Origin: Actinomadura hibisca NBRC 15177
GTDB lineage: Bacteria; Actinomycetota; Actinomycetes; Streptosporangiales; Streptosporangiaceae
Reading direction: 5' to 3'
Length of the DNA stretch: 64,000 nt
NCBI RefSeq assembly: GCF_001552635.1
Contig: NZ_BCRO01000025.1
Span: forward strand, 50,885 to 114,884
The position numbers and the translations under genes were made by a program. The notes below the pieces were generated by a model. It did not search any database. It saw only the letters and a list, made by a program, of their open reading frames with translations, and was not told the origin of the DNA. Shown one piece after another: positions 24,677-32,527 of the stretch; position 1 is the first letter of the stretch; each line of letters begins with the position of its first letter.

Positions 24677-25479
24677 TGGGCACCCCCGGGCTGCTGCGGC
24701 CACGGGGCCTGCTGCGGGGTGTCGTGCCGCGGCTGCTGCTGCCCCTGCTGCGCGCCGGGGTTGAGCTGCTTGGGCGCCGGGCCCTGGCCGAGCTCGGCCT
24801 TCAGCGCCTCCAGCTCCAGGTCCACGCCGGGACCGCTGTTCATGCGGTCGAGCTCGGCCTGGATGTCGTCCTTGGGACCGGAGAAGTCCTCCAGGGCGCC
24901 GGAGGCCAGCAGCTCGTCGATGGCCCCCGCGCGGGCCTTCATGTTCTCGGTCTTCTCCTCGGCGCGCTGGATCGCCAGGCCCACGTCGCCCATCTCCTCG
25001 GAGATGCCGGTGAACGCCTCGTTGATCTTGGTCTGCGCTTCGGCCGCGGTGTAGGTGGCCTTGATGGTCTCCTTGCGGGTGCGGAAGGAGTCGACCTTGG
25101 CCTGCAGCCGCTGGGAGGCCAGCGTCAGCTTCTCCTCCTCGCCCTGCAACTGCTGGTACTGCGCGCGCAGGTCGGTGAGCTGGGACTCCAGCATCGACTT
25201 GCGGCTCAACGCCTCGCGGGCCATGTCCTCGCGGCCGACCTGCAACGCCTTCTTGGCCTGCTCGGTGCGCTTGTCCTGCTCGCGTTCGAGCCCGTTGATC
25301 TGGAGTTCGAGTCGCTTGCGGGAGGTGGCGACGTCGGCAACACCCCGCCGGACCTTCTGCAACATCTCCAGCTGGCGCTGGTAGGAGTAGTCCAGGGTCT
25401 CGCGAGGATCTTCCATCTTGTCCAGGGCCTTGTTCGCCTTGGACTTAAAGATCATCGACATTCGCTTCATCACGCTCAT
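24673..25479 (-). CDS. pspA: PspA/IM30 family membrane stress protein
   Basis: 268 residues. The N-terminal amphipathic stretch (MSVMKRMSMIFKSKANKALD) is followed by an almost continuous coiled coil (residues about 25-215), as in PspA/Vipp1/LiaH, which are ESCRT-III-like and bind damaged membranes. The C-terminal tail is Gln/Pro-rich (QQGQQQPRHDTPQQAP) and probably disordered. The start region has several Met codons and no strong ribosome site; 25479 and 25470 are both possible. It heads the cluster pspA-pspAA-htpX-pspAB. Confidence 0.9.
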   Translation of the reverse strand: MSVMKRMSMIFKSKANKALDKMEDPRETLDYSYQRQLEMLQKVRRGVADVATSRKRLELQINGLEREQDKRTEQAKKALQVGREDMAREALSRKSMLESQLTDLRAQYQQLQGEEEKLTLASQRLQAKVDSFRTRKETIKATYTAAEAQTKINEAFTGISEEMGDVGLAIQRAEEKTENMKARAGAIDELLASGALEDFSGPKDDIQAELDRMNSGPGVDLELEALKAELGQGPAPKQLNPGAQQGQQQPRHDTPQQAPWPQQPGGAQ

Positions 25480-25601
25480 CGCGCGGCGCCGGTCCCTTCG
25501 TGTGCTGTCTGCTCAGTCACAAACTGGGCTCAATGACCACTGCTGGGGTTCATATCACCCTACGCGTTAACGCGCGAGGCAGCCACGATGTTCGCAGCCG
25601 G

Positions 25602-25614
25602 TAGGCTGATCCTC
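25602..25614 (+). promoter_or_regulatory. -10 box for leaderless start at 25615
   Basis: TAGGCT lies 7 bases before the GTG and there is no ribosome site. Confidence 0.5.
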
Positions 25615-26202
25615 GTGTTCCGACGTCGTACCCAGGAAGCCCCCGAAAATCCTCCTCAGGTAGTAAAGCCCGGAGGAAAGGGCCGCCCCACGCCCAAGCG
25701 CAGCGAGGCCCAGAAGCTTCGCCGCCAGCCGATCACGGCTCCGGCCAACCGCAAGGAGGCCTATCGGAAGCTGCGCGAGAAGCAGGCCGCCGACCGCGTC
25801 AAGCAGCGCGAGGGCATGGCCCGGGGCGAGGACCGGTACCTGCTCAAGCGGGACAAGGGGCCGGTCCGCCGCCTGGCGCGCGACTACGTCGACTCCCGCC
25901 GCACCGTGGGCTCCTACCTCATGTACGTGATGTTCGCGATCGTGGCGGTCAGCCTGCTGCCGCTCGGCGCGGCCAAGCTGCTGTCGCTGCTGATCCCGCC
26001 GGTGCTGCTGGCGGCGGTGTTCGTCGAGGGCCTGCTGATCAGCCGCGGCGTCAAGAAGCTGGCCGCCGAGCGCTACCCGAACGAGGACGCCAAGGGCGCC
26101 GGGCTGTACGCGGCGATGCGCGCGATGCAGATCCGGCGGCTGCGAATGCCCGCGCCGCAGGTGAAGCTGGGCGACAAGGACAAGGTCGGCCTGGCCGAGT
26201 GA
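25615..26202 (+). CDS. DUF3043 membrane protein
   Basis: 195 residues. A long basic N-terminal part (residues 1-95, rich in Lys/Arg/Gln) includes PTPKRSEAQKLRRQP, characteristic of DUF3043. Two membrane helices follow (about 100-120 and 125-145), then a charged tail. It corresponds to Rv2206 in the M. tuberculosis neighbourhood. I prefer GTG 25615 over the upstream ATG 25588, since TAGGCT sits 7 bases before it and family members begin FRRR. Function is unknown. Confidence 0.82.
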   Translation: MFRRRTQEAPENPPQVVKPGGKGRPTPKRSEAQKLRRQPITAPANRKEAYRKLREKQAADRVKQREGMARGEDRYLLKRDKGPVRRLARDYVDSRRTVGSYLMYVMFAIVAVSLLPLGAAKLLSLLIPPVLLAAVFVEGLLISRGVKKLAAERYPNEDAKGAGLYAAMRAMQIRRLRMPAPQVKLGDKDKVGLAE

Positions 26203-26289
26203 CGGAGCCGGGTGACAGGGCCGGGCGACAGGGCGGGGTGACGGCGGGGCCACCAGCGGAGTGACCCGCCCGGCCCGCCGGTCCTGATC

Positions 26290-26301
26290 TAGGGTCGGAG
26301 C
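26290..26301 (+). promoter_or_regulatory. -10 box for leaderless start at 26302
   Basis: TAGGGT lies 6 bases before the ATG of the aldo/keto reductase gene. Confidence 0.5.
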
Positions 26302-27303
26302 ATGGAGTTCCGACGCCTGGGCCGCAGCGGCCTGAAGATCAGCGAGATCGCCTACGGTAACTGGCTCACCCACGGCTCCCAGGTCGAGGAGGACGCCGCG
26401 CGCGCCTGCGTCGCGGCGGCCCTCGACGAGGGGATCACCACCTTCGACACCGCCGACGTCTACGCCGGGACCCGCGCCGAGGAGGTGCTCGGCCGCGCCC
26501 TGCACGGGCAGCGCCGCGAGGGGCTGGAGATCTTCACCAAGGTCTACTGGCCCACCGGCCCCGGCCCCAACGACCGGGGCCTGTCGCGCAAGCACGTCTT
26601 CGAGTCGATCCACGGGTCGTTGCGCCGCCTCGGCACCGACTACGTGGACCTCTACCAGGCGCACCGGTTCGACTACGAGACGCCGCTGGAGGAGACCCTC
26701 CGGGCGTTCGAGGACCTGGTGCGGCAGGGCAAGGCGCTGTACATCGGGGTGTCGGAGTGGCGCGCCGAGGAGATCGAGCGCGCGCTGAAGATCGCCGACC
26801 AGATGGGCTTCGACCGGATCGTCTCCAGCCAGCCGCAGTACTCCATGCTCTGGCGGGTCATCGAGGGCGAGGTCCTGCCCTTGTGCGAGCGCGAGGGCAT
26901 CGGCCAGATCGTGTGGTCGCCCATCGCGCAGGGCGTGCTGACCGGCAAGTACAAGCCGGGGCAACCGCTGCCGGAGGGCTCGCGCGCCACCGACGACAAG
27001 GGCGGCGCCGACATGATCAAGCGCTACCTGGACGACGACGTGCTGACCCGGGTGCAGGAGCTGCGGCCGATCGCCGACGAGCTGGGGCTGACGATGGCGC
27101 AGCTCGCGATCGCCTGGACGCTCCAGCACCCGGGCGTCTCGGCCGCCATCGTCGGCGCGTCGCGGCCCGAGCAGGTCCGCGACAACGTCCGCGCCGCCGG
27201 GGTCAAGCTGGACGCCGAGGTGCTCGCGCGCATCGACGACGTGCTCGGCGACTCGGTGATCCGCGACCCGGGCAAGACCGGCAGCCCGCCCCGCCGCCCC
27301 TGA
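26302..27303 (+). CDS. Aldo/keto reductase (YghZ/Kv-beta-like)
   Basis: 333 residues, an NADPH-dependent TIM-barrel oxidoreductase. The catalytic tetrad is visible: Asp49 and Tyr54 in TTFDTADVYAG, Lys80 in IFTKVYW, His121 in LYQAHRFD. Near the C-terminus, GASRPEQVRDNV is the cofactor-binding motif. Sequence marks such as GRSGLKISEIAYGNW and the SPIAQGVLTGKY loop place it with the potassium-channel-beta-like AKRs. The physiological substrate is unknown, probably a reactive aldehyde. Confidence 0.9.
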   Translation: MEFRRLGRSGLKISEIAYGNWLTHGSQVEEDAARACVAAALDEGITTFDTADVYAGTRAEEVLGRALHGQRREGLEIFTKVYWPTGPGPNDRGLSRKHVFESIHGSLRRLGTDYVDLYQAHRFDYETPLEETLRAFEDLVRQGKALYIGVSEWRAEEIERALKIADQMGFDRIVSSQPQYSMLWRVIEGEVLPLCEREGIGQIVWSPIAQGVLTGKYKPGQPLPEGSRATDDKGGADMIKRYLDDDVLTRVQELRPIADELGLTMAQLAIAWTLQHPGVSAAIVGASRPEQVRDNVRAAGVKLDAEVLARIDDVLGDSVIRDPGKTGSPPRRP

Positions 27304-27326
27304 GCGGCCCTTTCACGGCGCGTCCC

Positions 27327-27360
27327 GGACGCCCGGCCACCGCGCGGTGGCCGGGCGTCC
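27327..27360. terminator. Perfect 34-base palindrome between convergent genes
   Basis: GGACGCCCGGCCACCGC and its exact complement abut with no spacer, 23 bases after the aldo/keto reductase stop and 6 bases before the end of the convergent small gene. It probably works as a bidirectional terminator; it has no T-run. Confidence 0.6.
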
Positions 27361-27366
27361 GGCGCG

Positions 27367-27564
27367 TCACGCCGGCTCGTCCAGGCTCATCGGGTAGACG
27401 GTCCTGTCGCCGTCGACCAGGACCACCTTGTCGATCCCGTCGCCCTTGAGGCCGCGCCAGTTCTCGCCCAGCCACGACTCCGCGTCGGCCTGCGTCGAGA
27501 ACGTCTCCTCCGACGTCCCCGCCACCTCACCGCCGGCCTTCTCCAGCCGCCAACTCCACGCCAT
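27367..27564 (-). CDS. Conserved small hypothetical protein (65 aa)
   Basis: Starts MAWSWRLEKAGGE at ATG 27564 behind a good GGGAGG seven bases upstream; ends MSLDEPA. It is Trp-rich and acidic with no signal peptide or membrane segment: a compact alpha/beta pattern with ETFSTQADAESWLGENW as a helix and VVLVDGDRTVYPMSL as strands. Small proteins of this type recur in actinobacteria but I know no function. Confidence 0.72.
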   Translation of the reverse strand: MAWSWRLEKAGGEVAGTSEETFSTQADAESWLGENWRGLKGDGIDKVVLVDGDRTVYPMSLDEPA

Positions 27565-27630
27565 CGCCACGACCTCCCTCGTCAGGCTGAGAGTAGCGGC
27601 CCCCGGACCGCCATAAAGTGTCCGGTCATC

Positions 27631-28578
27631 ATGGACTTCACGCTTCTGGGATCGGCGGCGGCCGGCGGCTGGCCCGCCGAGGGCTGCCGCTGCGCCTCCT
27701 GCAACCGGCTGCGGACCGTCGGACACCAGGTGGAGCCGTTCTCGGCCCTGCTCGACGGGCGGCCGCTGGACGAGTGCGAGAGCCGCCCCGTGCCGGGCGG
27801 CCGGGTCGTGATCGGTCGAAGCGGCACCCGCGTCCTGGTGGCCGGGGGCCCCGGCGCGCGCCCCGAGCCCGAGCCCGGCGTGGTCTACGACGTGCTGCTG
27901 CTGGACCTGATCGCGGCCCCCGACCATCTGGGGGCGTTGCGCCGCGCGGGCGCGGTCCGCACCGGCGGCACGGTCGCGCCCGTCCACGTGGACCACCGCG
28001 TGCCCTCGGCCGAGGAGCTGGACCGGCGGCTGGCGTTCTGGCTACGGCCGCCGGGCGGCCCGCATCGCACGCTGCTGCTGGGCGGCTCCCGGTCGGGCAA
28101 GTCGGCCGAGGCCGAGTTGCGCCTGATGGGTGAGCCCGAGGTCACCTACGTGGCGACCGGCCAGGACCGTCCCGGCGACGCCGAGTGGGCCGCGCGGATC
28201 GACGCGCACCGGCGACGCCGCCCGGCCTGGTGGCGGACCGCCGAGACCACCGACCTGCCGCCGCTGCTGGCGTCGGCGACCGGCGCGCTGCTGATCGACG
28301 GGATCGGCACCTGGCTGGCGGCGGTGATGGACGAGACCGGCGCGTGGGACGACCCGTCCGCCGTGGAACCCCGCCTGGAGGAGCTGGTGGCCGCCTGGCG
28401 CGGCACCCGGGCGCGGGTGGTAGCGGTCAGCGACGAGGTCGGGTTGTCGCTGGTGCCGACGACGAGGTCGGGGCGGGCGTTCGGCGACGCGCTGGGGCGG
28501 CTGAACCAGTGGCTGGCCGCCGAGTCCGAGGACGCCGCGCTGGTCGTGGCCGGGCGCGTGGTGGACCTGCCTTGCTGA
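27631..28578 (+). CDS. cobU: Adenosylcobinamide kinase/guanylyltransferase with metallo-beta-lactamase-like N-terminal remnant
   Basis: 315 residues. Residues about 148-315 form CobU: P-loop GGSRSGKSAEAE, TYVATGQDRPGDAEW, and VVAVSDEVGLSLVPTTRSGR. It phosphorylates adenosylcobinamide and attaches GMP in cobalamin assembly. The first 145 residues start LGSAAAGGWPAEGCRCASC, like metallo-beta-lactamase-fold proteins, but lack the HxHxDH zinc motif; only HVDHR remains near 113. The usual nucleotide-guanylylation His motif is not clearly visible in the short loop before DAEW, though HRRRRPAWW follows. The gene is coupled to cobS by overlap. Confidence 0.85.
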   Translation: MDFTLLGSAAAGGWPAEGCRCASCNRLRTVGHQVEPFSALLDGRPLDECESRPVPGGRVVIGRSGTRVLVAGGPGARPEPEPGVVYDVLLLDLIAAPDHLGALRRAGAVRTGGTVAPVHVDHRVPSAEELDRRLAFWLRPPGGPHRTLLLGGSRSGKSAEAELRLMGEPEVTYVATGQDRPGDAEWAARIDAHRRRRPAWWRTAETTDLPPLLASATGALLIDGIGTWLAAVMDETGAWDDPSAVEPRLEELVAAWRGTRARVVAVSDEVGLSLVPTTRSGRAFGDALGRLNQWLAAESEDAALVVAGRVVDLPC

Positions 28579-29300
28579 ACGGGGCCCGGCTCGCGGTCAC
28601 GCTCCTGACGATCGTCCCGCTGCCCACCGGCGCGGTGGACCGGGCGGCGGGCCGCTGGGCGATGCTGCTCGCGCCCGCCACCGGGCTGATCGTCGGCGGC
28701 GGCGCGGCGCTGGTGCTGCTGCTGGGCGACGCCGCCGGGCTGAGCCCCCTGCTGGGGGCCGCGCTGGCGGTCGCGGCCATGGCGGCGCTGACGCGGGCGC
28801 TGCACCTGGACGGGCTGGCGGACCTGGCCGACGGCCTGGGCAGCGGCAAACCGGCCGCCGACGCGCTCGCGATCATGAAGCGGTCCGACATCGGGCCGTT
28901 CGGCGTGGTGACGCTGCTGCTGGCGCTGCTGGTCCAGGTCGCGGCGCTGGCGGCGGCCCCGCAGCCGCCGGTCGCGGTGCTGGTCGCCGCCGTCGCCGGG
29001 CGGCTGGCGCTGCCCTGGGCGTGCCGGACGGACGTCCCCTCGGCCCGGCCGGGCGGGCTGGGCGCGCTGGTGGCCGGGACGGTGGGCACGCCCGCCGCGC
29101 TGGCGGTGACCGCCGTCGTGGCCGTCGCGTCCCTGGTCGCCGGGCCGTTCGGCGTCGCGGCGGTGGCGGCGGGCCTGGCGGCGGCGCTGGTGACGCTCCG
29201 GCGCGCCGTGCGCCGCCTGGGCGGGGTGACCGGCGACGTGTTCGGCGCGCTGGTGGAGATCGCCGCCACCACCGCCCTGGTGGTGCTGGCCGCCGCCTGA
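28572..29300 (+). CDS. cobS: Adenosylcobinamide-GDP ribazoletransferase (cobalamin synthase)
   Basis: 242 residues of polytopic membrane protein that joins adenosylcobinamide-GDP to alpha-ribazole, completing cobalamin. LHLDGLADLADGLG near residue 75 holds the Asp-rich motif; RRLGGVTGDVFGALVEI near the C-terminus is the second family signature. TTG 28572 starts inside the end of cobU (7-base overlap) with GGTGGA upstream; the CTG next to it is less likely. No cobalamin riboswitch is seen before cobU. Confidence 0.9.
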   Translation: MLNGARLAVTLLTIVPLPTGAVDRAAGRWAMLLAPATGLIVGGGAALVLLLGDAAGLSPLLGAALAVAAMAALTRALHLDGLADLADGLGSGKPAADALAIMKRSDIGPFGVVTLLLALLVQVAALAAAPQPPVAVLVAAVAGRLALPWACRTDVPSARPGGLGALVAGTVGTPAALAVTAVVAVASLVAGPFGVAAVAAGLAAALVTLRRAVRRLGGVTGDVFGALVEIAATTALVVLAAA

Positions 29301-29307
29301 CCGGGAG

Positions 29308-30303
29308 TCACGCGGCCGCGCGCTCGCGCAGGGAGTTGAGCAGGGCGGCGGCACGCTCGGAATCGTCCACGCTGACCGCGAACCGCTTGTCGCCGTCGTA
29401 GGCGATGACCAGGCACTCGCCCGACCGCAACATCGCGGTGGTGCCGAGCCCGCTGAGCCGGTAGCCCCAGCCGCCGACCTGCGCGGGGGTGCGCCGCTCG
29501 GTCCAGGCCGACTCGACCCGGTCCAGCGCGATCCGCTTGACCGGCCGCCCCAGCGGGCCGAACGCCACCGCGAGACCGGTGTCGCCCGCCGTGACCCGCG
29601 CCGACGACAACGTCAGCCCCGCCAGCCCCGCCACGACCAGCGGCAGGAAGGCCAGCGCCAGCGTCCGTCCGGGCGTCAGCGACGCGGGCAGCAGCCAAGC
29701 CGCGACCGCGCCCAGCACCCCGGCGGCGGCCAGGGCACCGCCGAGCCACACCGCCCAGCGGCTGTGCACGCTCCCGAACCAGGTCGGGCGGTCCCGCTCG
29801 GCCAGGTCGAGCCGGGGCAGGTCGCGCACCGGGGCGGCCGGGACGCGGTCCGGGCCGACGTTGCCGACCAGCCAGCCGACCACTCCCCCGGCCACCATGC
29901 CGAGCAGCAGCGGGACCAGGACCCCGGCGTCCACGTTCCCGGCCTCGCGCCAGGTGTCACGGTCCAGGTTCAGGCGCAGGGTGATGGCGACGACCGCAGC
30001 GCACAGGGCCGCGCCCGTGCCGAGCGTCGCGCCCGTCCAGGCGCGGATGTAGCGGCGCTGCCAGCCGAGATGGCCGAGCGCCAGGGCCGCGCCGCAGAAC
30101 AGCAACCAGACCAGGCCGATCACCGCCATCATCCCGGCGAACGGCAGGGACTGGTCGGGCGTGCCGCCGGTCCCCCAGTGCGAGGCCAGCCGGCCGGGCA
30201 GCCGGTCGCGCAGCAGCAGGGGGCCGACCGGCAGCGCCAGCAGGCCCGCCACGGCGGCGGTGGAGATCGTGACGTACAGGGATCGGCGCACGGCCATGGT
30301 CAT
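29308..30303 (-). CDS. DUF1648 multi-pass membrane protein
   Basis: 331 residues. The N-terminal DUF1648 part has LPGRLASHWGTGGTPDQS followed by several membrane helices through residue about 240; the C-terminal 90 residues are soluble and PH-like, with VKRIALDRVESAWTERR. It begins at ATG 30303, overlapping the stop of the GntR regulator (ATGA), an arrangement typical of YtrA-type GntR regulators and the membrane genes they control. Function unknown. Confidence 0.8.
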   Translation of the reverse strand: MTMAVRRSLYVTISTAAVAGLLALPVGPLLLRDRLPGRLASHWGTGGTPDQSLPFAGMMAVIGLVWLLFCGAALALGHLGWQRRYIRAWTGATLGTGAALCAAVVAITLRLNLDRDTWREAGNVDAGVLVPLLLGMVAGGVVGWLVGNVGPDRVPAAPVRDLPRLDLAERDRPTWFGSVHSRWAVWLGGALAAAGVLGAVAAWLLPASLTPGRTLALAFLPLVVAGLAGLTLSSARVTAGDTGLAVAFGPLGRPVKRIALDRVESAWTERRTPAQVGGWGYRLSGLGTTAMLRSGECLVIAYDGDKRFAVSVDDSERAAALLNSLRERAAA

Positions 30304-30641
30304 GCTCCTTCGATCATCGAGACGAGTTCGGCGCGGGTGACCCCGAGCCGCTCGGCCGCCGCGACGAGCTCGCGCACGCGCTCGCGCAGCTCGCCGTCCT
30401 CGGGGCGGGCCGCGACGCGGATGCCGCGGCCGCGCCGGAAGTCCAGCAGGCCCTCGTCGCGGAGCTGGCGCAGCGCGCGCAGCACGGTGTTGGGATTGAT
30501 CTGGAGGGCGTCCGCCAGCTCCCGGGCGGGCGGCACCCGGTCGCCGGGCGCGGCCTCGCCGGTGGCGATCGCCCGCCGGATCGCGGCGGCCACCTGCTCG
30601 TGCAGGGGGCGGGGATCGGCGTCCCGCAGGGTGAGCAACAT
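30300..30641 (-). CDS. GntR-family (YtrA subfamily) transcriptional regulator
   Basis: 113 residues. LHEQVAAAIRRAIATGE begins the winged helix-turn-helix; PARELADALQINPNTVLRALRQL is the recognition region; a short C-terminal helix of about 35 residues replaces a ligand domain, as in YtrA proteins. ATG 30641 sits two bases from a perfect inverted repeat, GTGCTA-N7-TAGCAC, probably its own operator. It is co-transcribed with the DUF1648 gene. Confidence 0.87.
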   Translation of the reverse strand: MLLTLRDADPRPLHEQVAAAIRRAIATGEAAPGDRVPPARELADALQINPNTVLRALRQLRDEGLLDFRRGRGIRVAARPEDGELRERVRELVAAAERLGVTRAELVSMIEGA

Positions 30642-30642
30642 A

Positions 30643-30661
30643 GTGCTAATGAAGCTAGCAC
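30643..30661 (-). promoter_or_regulatory. Operator candidate of the GntR regulator
   Basis: GTGCTA and TAGCAC flank 7 bases. The repeat abuts the regulator start codon and overlaps the place where a -10 box would be, so binding would block transcription directly. Confidence 0.6.
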
Positions 30662-30756
30662 CATTCATCCCATCTGGCCAGTTCTCCCCGGTCGGGCGGC
30701 CCGGCCGGGGAAGGTAAGGCTTGATCCAAAAGGGCGAAACCGGTCACCGGGAGGAC

Positions 30757-30770
30757 TAACATCGAGAGAC
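30757..30770 (+). promoter_or_regulatory. -10 box before pepA
   Basis: TAACAT lies 8 bases before the GTG at 30771, suggesting a leaderless or very short-leader transcript. Confidence 0.4.
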
Positions 30771-32291
30771 GTGACGAGCATCAGCCTTGACAGCGCAGCC
30801 CCGGCCCGCCTCGACGTCGACGCCCTCGTGATCGGCGTCGTCCCAGCCGAAGGCGGCGGCGTCACGCCCGTCGCCGGCGCGGAGGCCGTCGACTCCGACC
30901 TCGGCGGCCGCCTGGCCACCGGCCTCACCGCCCTGGGCGCCACCGGCAAGCCCGGCGAGATCACCAAGCTGCCGACGATGGGCGCCCTGCCCGCCGGCCT
31001 GATCGTCGCCGTCGGCCTCGGCGAGCCCGGCCCCGACACCGGCCCCGACACCGGCTCTGGCGGCTCCTTCGACCACGAGGCCCTGCGCCGCGCCGCCGGG
31101 GCCGCGCTCCGCGCGCTGGCCGGCACCGCCCGCGTCGCCGTCGTCCTGCCCGCCTCCTCCGCCGAGGACGTCGAGGCCGTCGCGCTGGGCGCGCTGCTCG
31201 GCAACTACTCCTTCGGCGCCTACCGCACCGGCGAGCAGCCGAGCCTGGTCGAGCGGATCGTCGTCGCCGCGCCCGAGGGCACCGACGAGGCGGCCCTCAA
31301 GCGCGCCGAGACGCTGGCCTCCGCCGTCACCCTGACCCGCGACCTGGTCAACACCCCGCCCTCGGACCTGTCCCCCGAGGACTTCGCCGAGGCCGCCGCG
31401 CGCGTCGCGGGCGACAGCGGCCTGGACATCGAGGTCCTGGACGAGAAGGCGCTGGTCGAGGGCGGCTACGGCGGCATCGCGGGCGTCGGCCAGGGCTCGG
31501 CCAACCCGCCCCGCCTGGTGCGCCTGGCCTACACCCACCCCGAGGCCGCCAAGACCCTCGCGCTGGTCGGCAAGGGCATCACCTTCGACTCCGGCGGCCT
31601 GTCGCTCAAGCCCGCCGAGGCCATGGACTGGATGAAGTCCGACATGGGCGGCGCGGGCGCGGTGCTCGGCGCGCTCGCCGCCATCGCCGCGCTCGGCCCC
31701 AAGGTCAACGTCGTCGGCTACCTCGCGCTCGCCGAGAACATGCCCTCGGGCACCGCGCAGCGCCCCTCCGACGTCATCCGCATCTACGGCGGCACGACCG
31801 TCGAGGTCCTCAACACCGACGCCGAGGGCCGCCTGGTCATGGCCGACGCGCTGGTGCGCGCGGGCGAGGACGCCCCCGACGTCATCGTGGACATCGCCAC
31901 CCTGACCGGCGCGCAGCTCGTCGCGCTCGGCACCCGCACCGCGGGCGTCATGGCCAACGACGACGCGCTGCGCGAGCACGTCGTCACCTCCGGCGGCCTG
32001 GCGGGCGAGGCGTTCTGGGGCATGCCGCTGCCCGCCGAGCTGCGCAAGGGCCTGGACTCGGCCGTCGCCGACATCGCCAACATCAGCGGCGAGCGCTGGG
32101 GCGGCATGCTGACCGCGGGCGTCTTCCTCCAGGAGTTCGTGCCCGACGGCGTGCGCTGGGCCCACCTCGACATCGCCGGCCCCGCGTTCAACAAGGGCGA
32201 GCCGTACGGGTACACGCCGAAGGGCGGCACCGGCGCCGCCACCCGGGCGCTGGTCCGGCTCGCCGAGGACCTGGCCTCCGGGAGCCTGTGA
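30771..32291 (+). CDS. pepA: Leucyl aminopeptidase (M17)
   Basis: 506 residues, a hexameric cytosolic di-metal aminopeptidase. The N-terminal macro-like domain covers about residues 1-170. In the catalytic domain, GKGITFDSGGLSLKP (about 266) gives the metal Lys and Asp, MKSDMGGAGAV the next Asp, and VLNTDAEGRLVMADAL (about 344-359) the M17 signature with the catalytic Arg. It matches Rv2213 (PepB) in position before the lipoamide genes. GTG 30771 is the first start matching the domain; the frame is open upstream to 30600 but that region is the GntR promoter. Confidence 0.95.
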   Translation: MTSISLDSAAPARLDVDALVIGVVPAEGGGVTPVAGAEAVDSDLGGRLATGLTALGATGKPGEITKLPTMGALPAGLIVAVGLGEPGPDTGPDTGSGGSFDHEALRRAAGAALRALAGTARVAVVLPASSAEDVEAVALGALLGNYSFGAYRTGEQPSLVERIVVAAPEGTDEAALKRAETLASAVTLTRDLVNTPPSDLSPEDFAEAAARVAGDSGLDIEVLDEKALVEGGYGGIAGVGQGSANPPRLVRLAYTHPEAAKTLALVGKGITFDSGGLSLKPAEAMDWMKSDMGGAGAVLGALAAIAALGPKVNVVGYLALAENMPSGTAQRPSDVIRIYGGTTVEVLNTDAEGRLVMADALVRAGEDAPDVIVDIATLTGAQLVALGTRTAGVMANDDALREHVVTSGGLAGEAFWGMPLPAELRKGLDSAVADIANISGERWGGMLTAGVFLQEFVPDGVRWAHLDIAGPAFNKGEPYGYTPKGGTGAATRALVRLAEDLASGSL

Positions 32292-32401
32292 CCCGATCCG
32301 TGACCAAGACCGTCGCCCCGGTCCGGTGCCACCGGGCCGGGTGAGCGAATAGATTTCCTCTAGACGGCGCGGGGACCCGGTGCTCCGGCCGGGAAACCGC
32401 A

Positions 32402-32477
32402 CCGGAACAGGCAGTACCGGAACAGGCAGTACCGGTCAGAGCAGTAACCGGTCAGAGCAGTACCGGCCCGAGCAGAG
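32402..32477. repeat. Imperfect 15-base tandem repeats before lpdA
   Basis: Five head-to-tail units starting CCGG and ending GCAGTA or a variant: two identical copies of CCGGAACAGGCAGTA, then CCGGTCAGAGCAGTAA, CCGGTCAGAGCAGTA and CCGGCCCGAGCAGAG. They lie in the 236-base gap between pepA and lpdA, 50 bases before the lpdA start, and are probably transcribed in its leader. Confidence 0.85.
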
Positions 32478-32527
32478 CCGCTCGGGCCGGGCAGGGCAGA
32501 GCGCGGATTCCGGAAAGGGAGCGTCCA

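Noticed and set aside
27570..27630. Cobalamin riboswitch before cobU
   Set aside because: The gap is too short and no B12-box-like sequence is visible.
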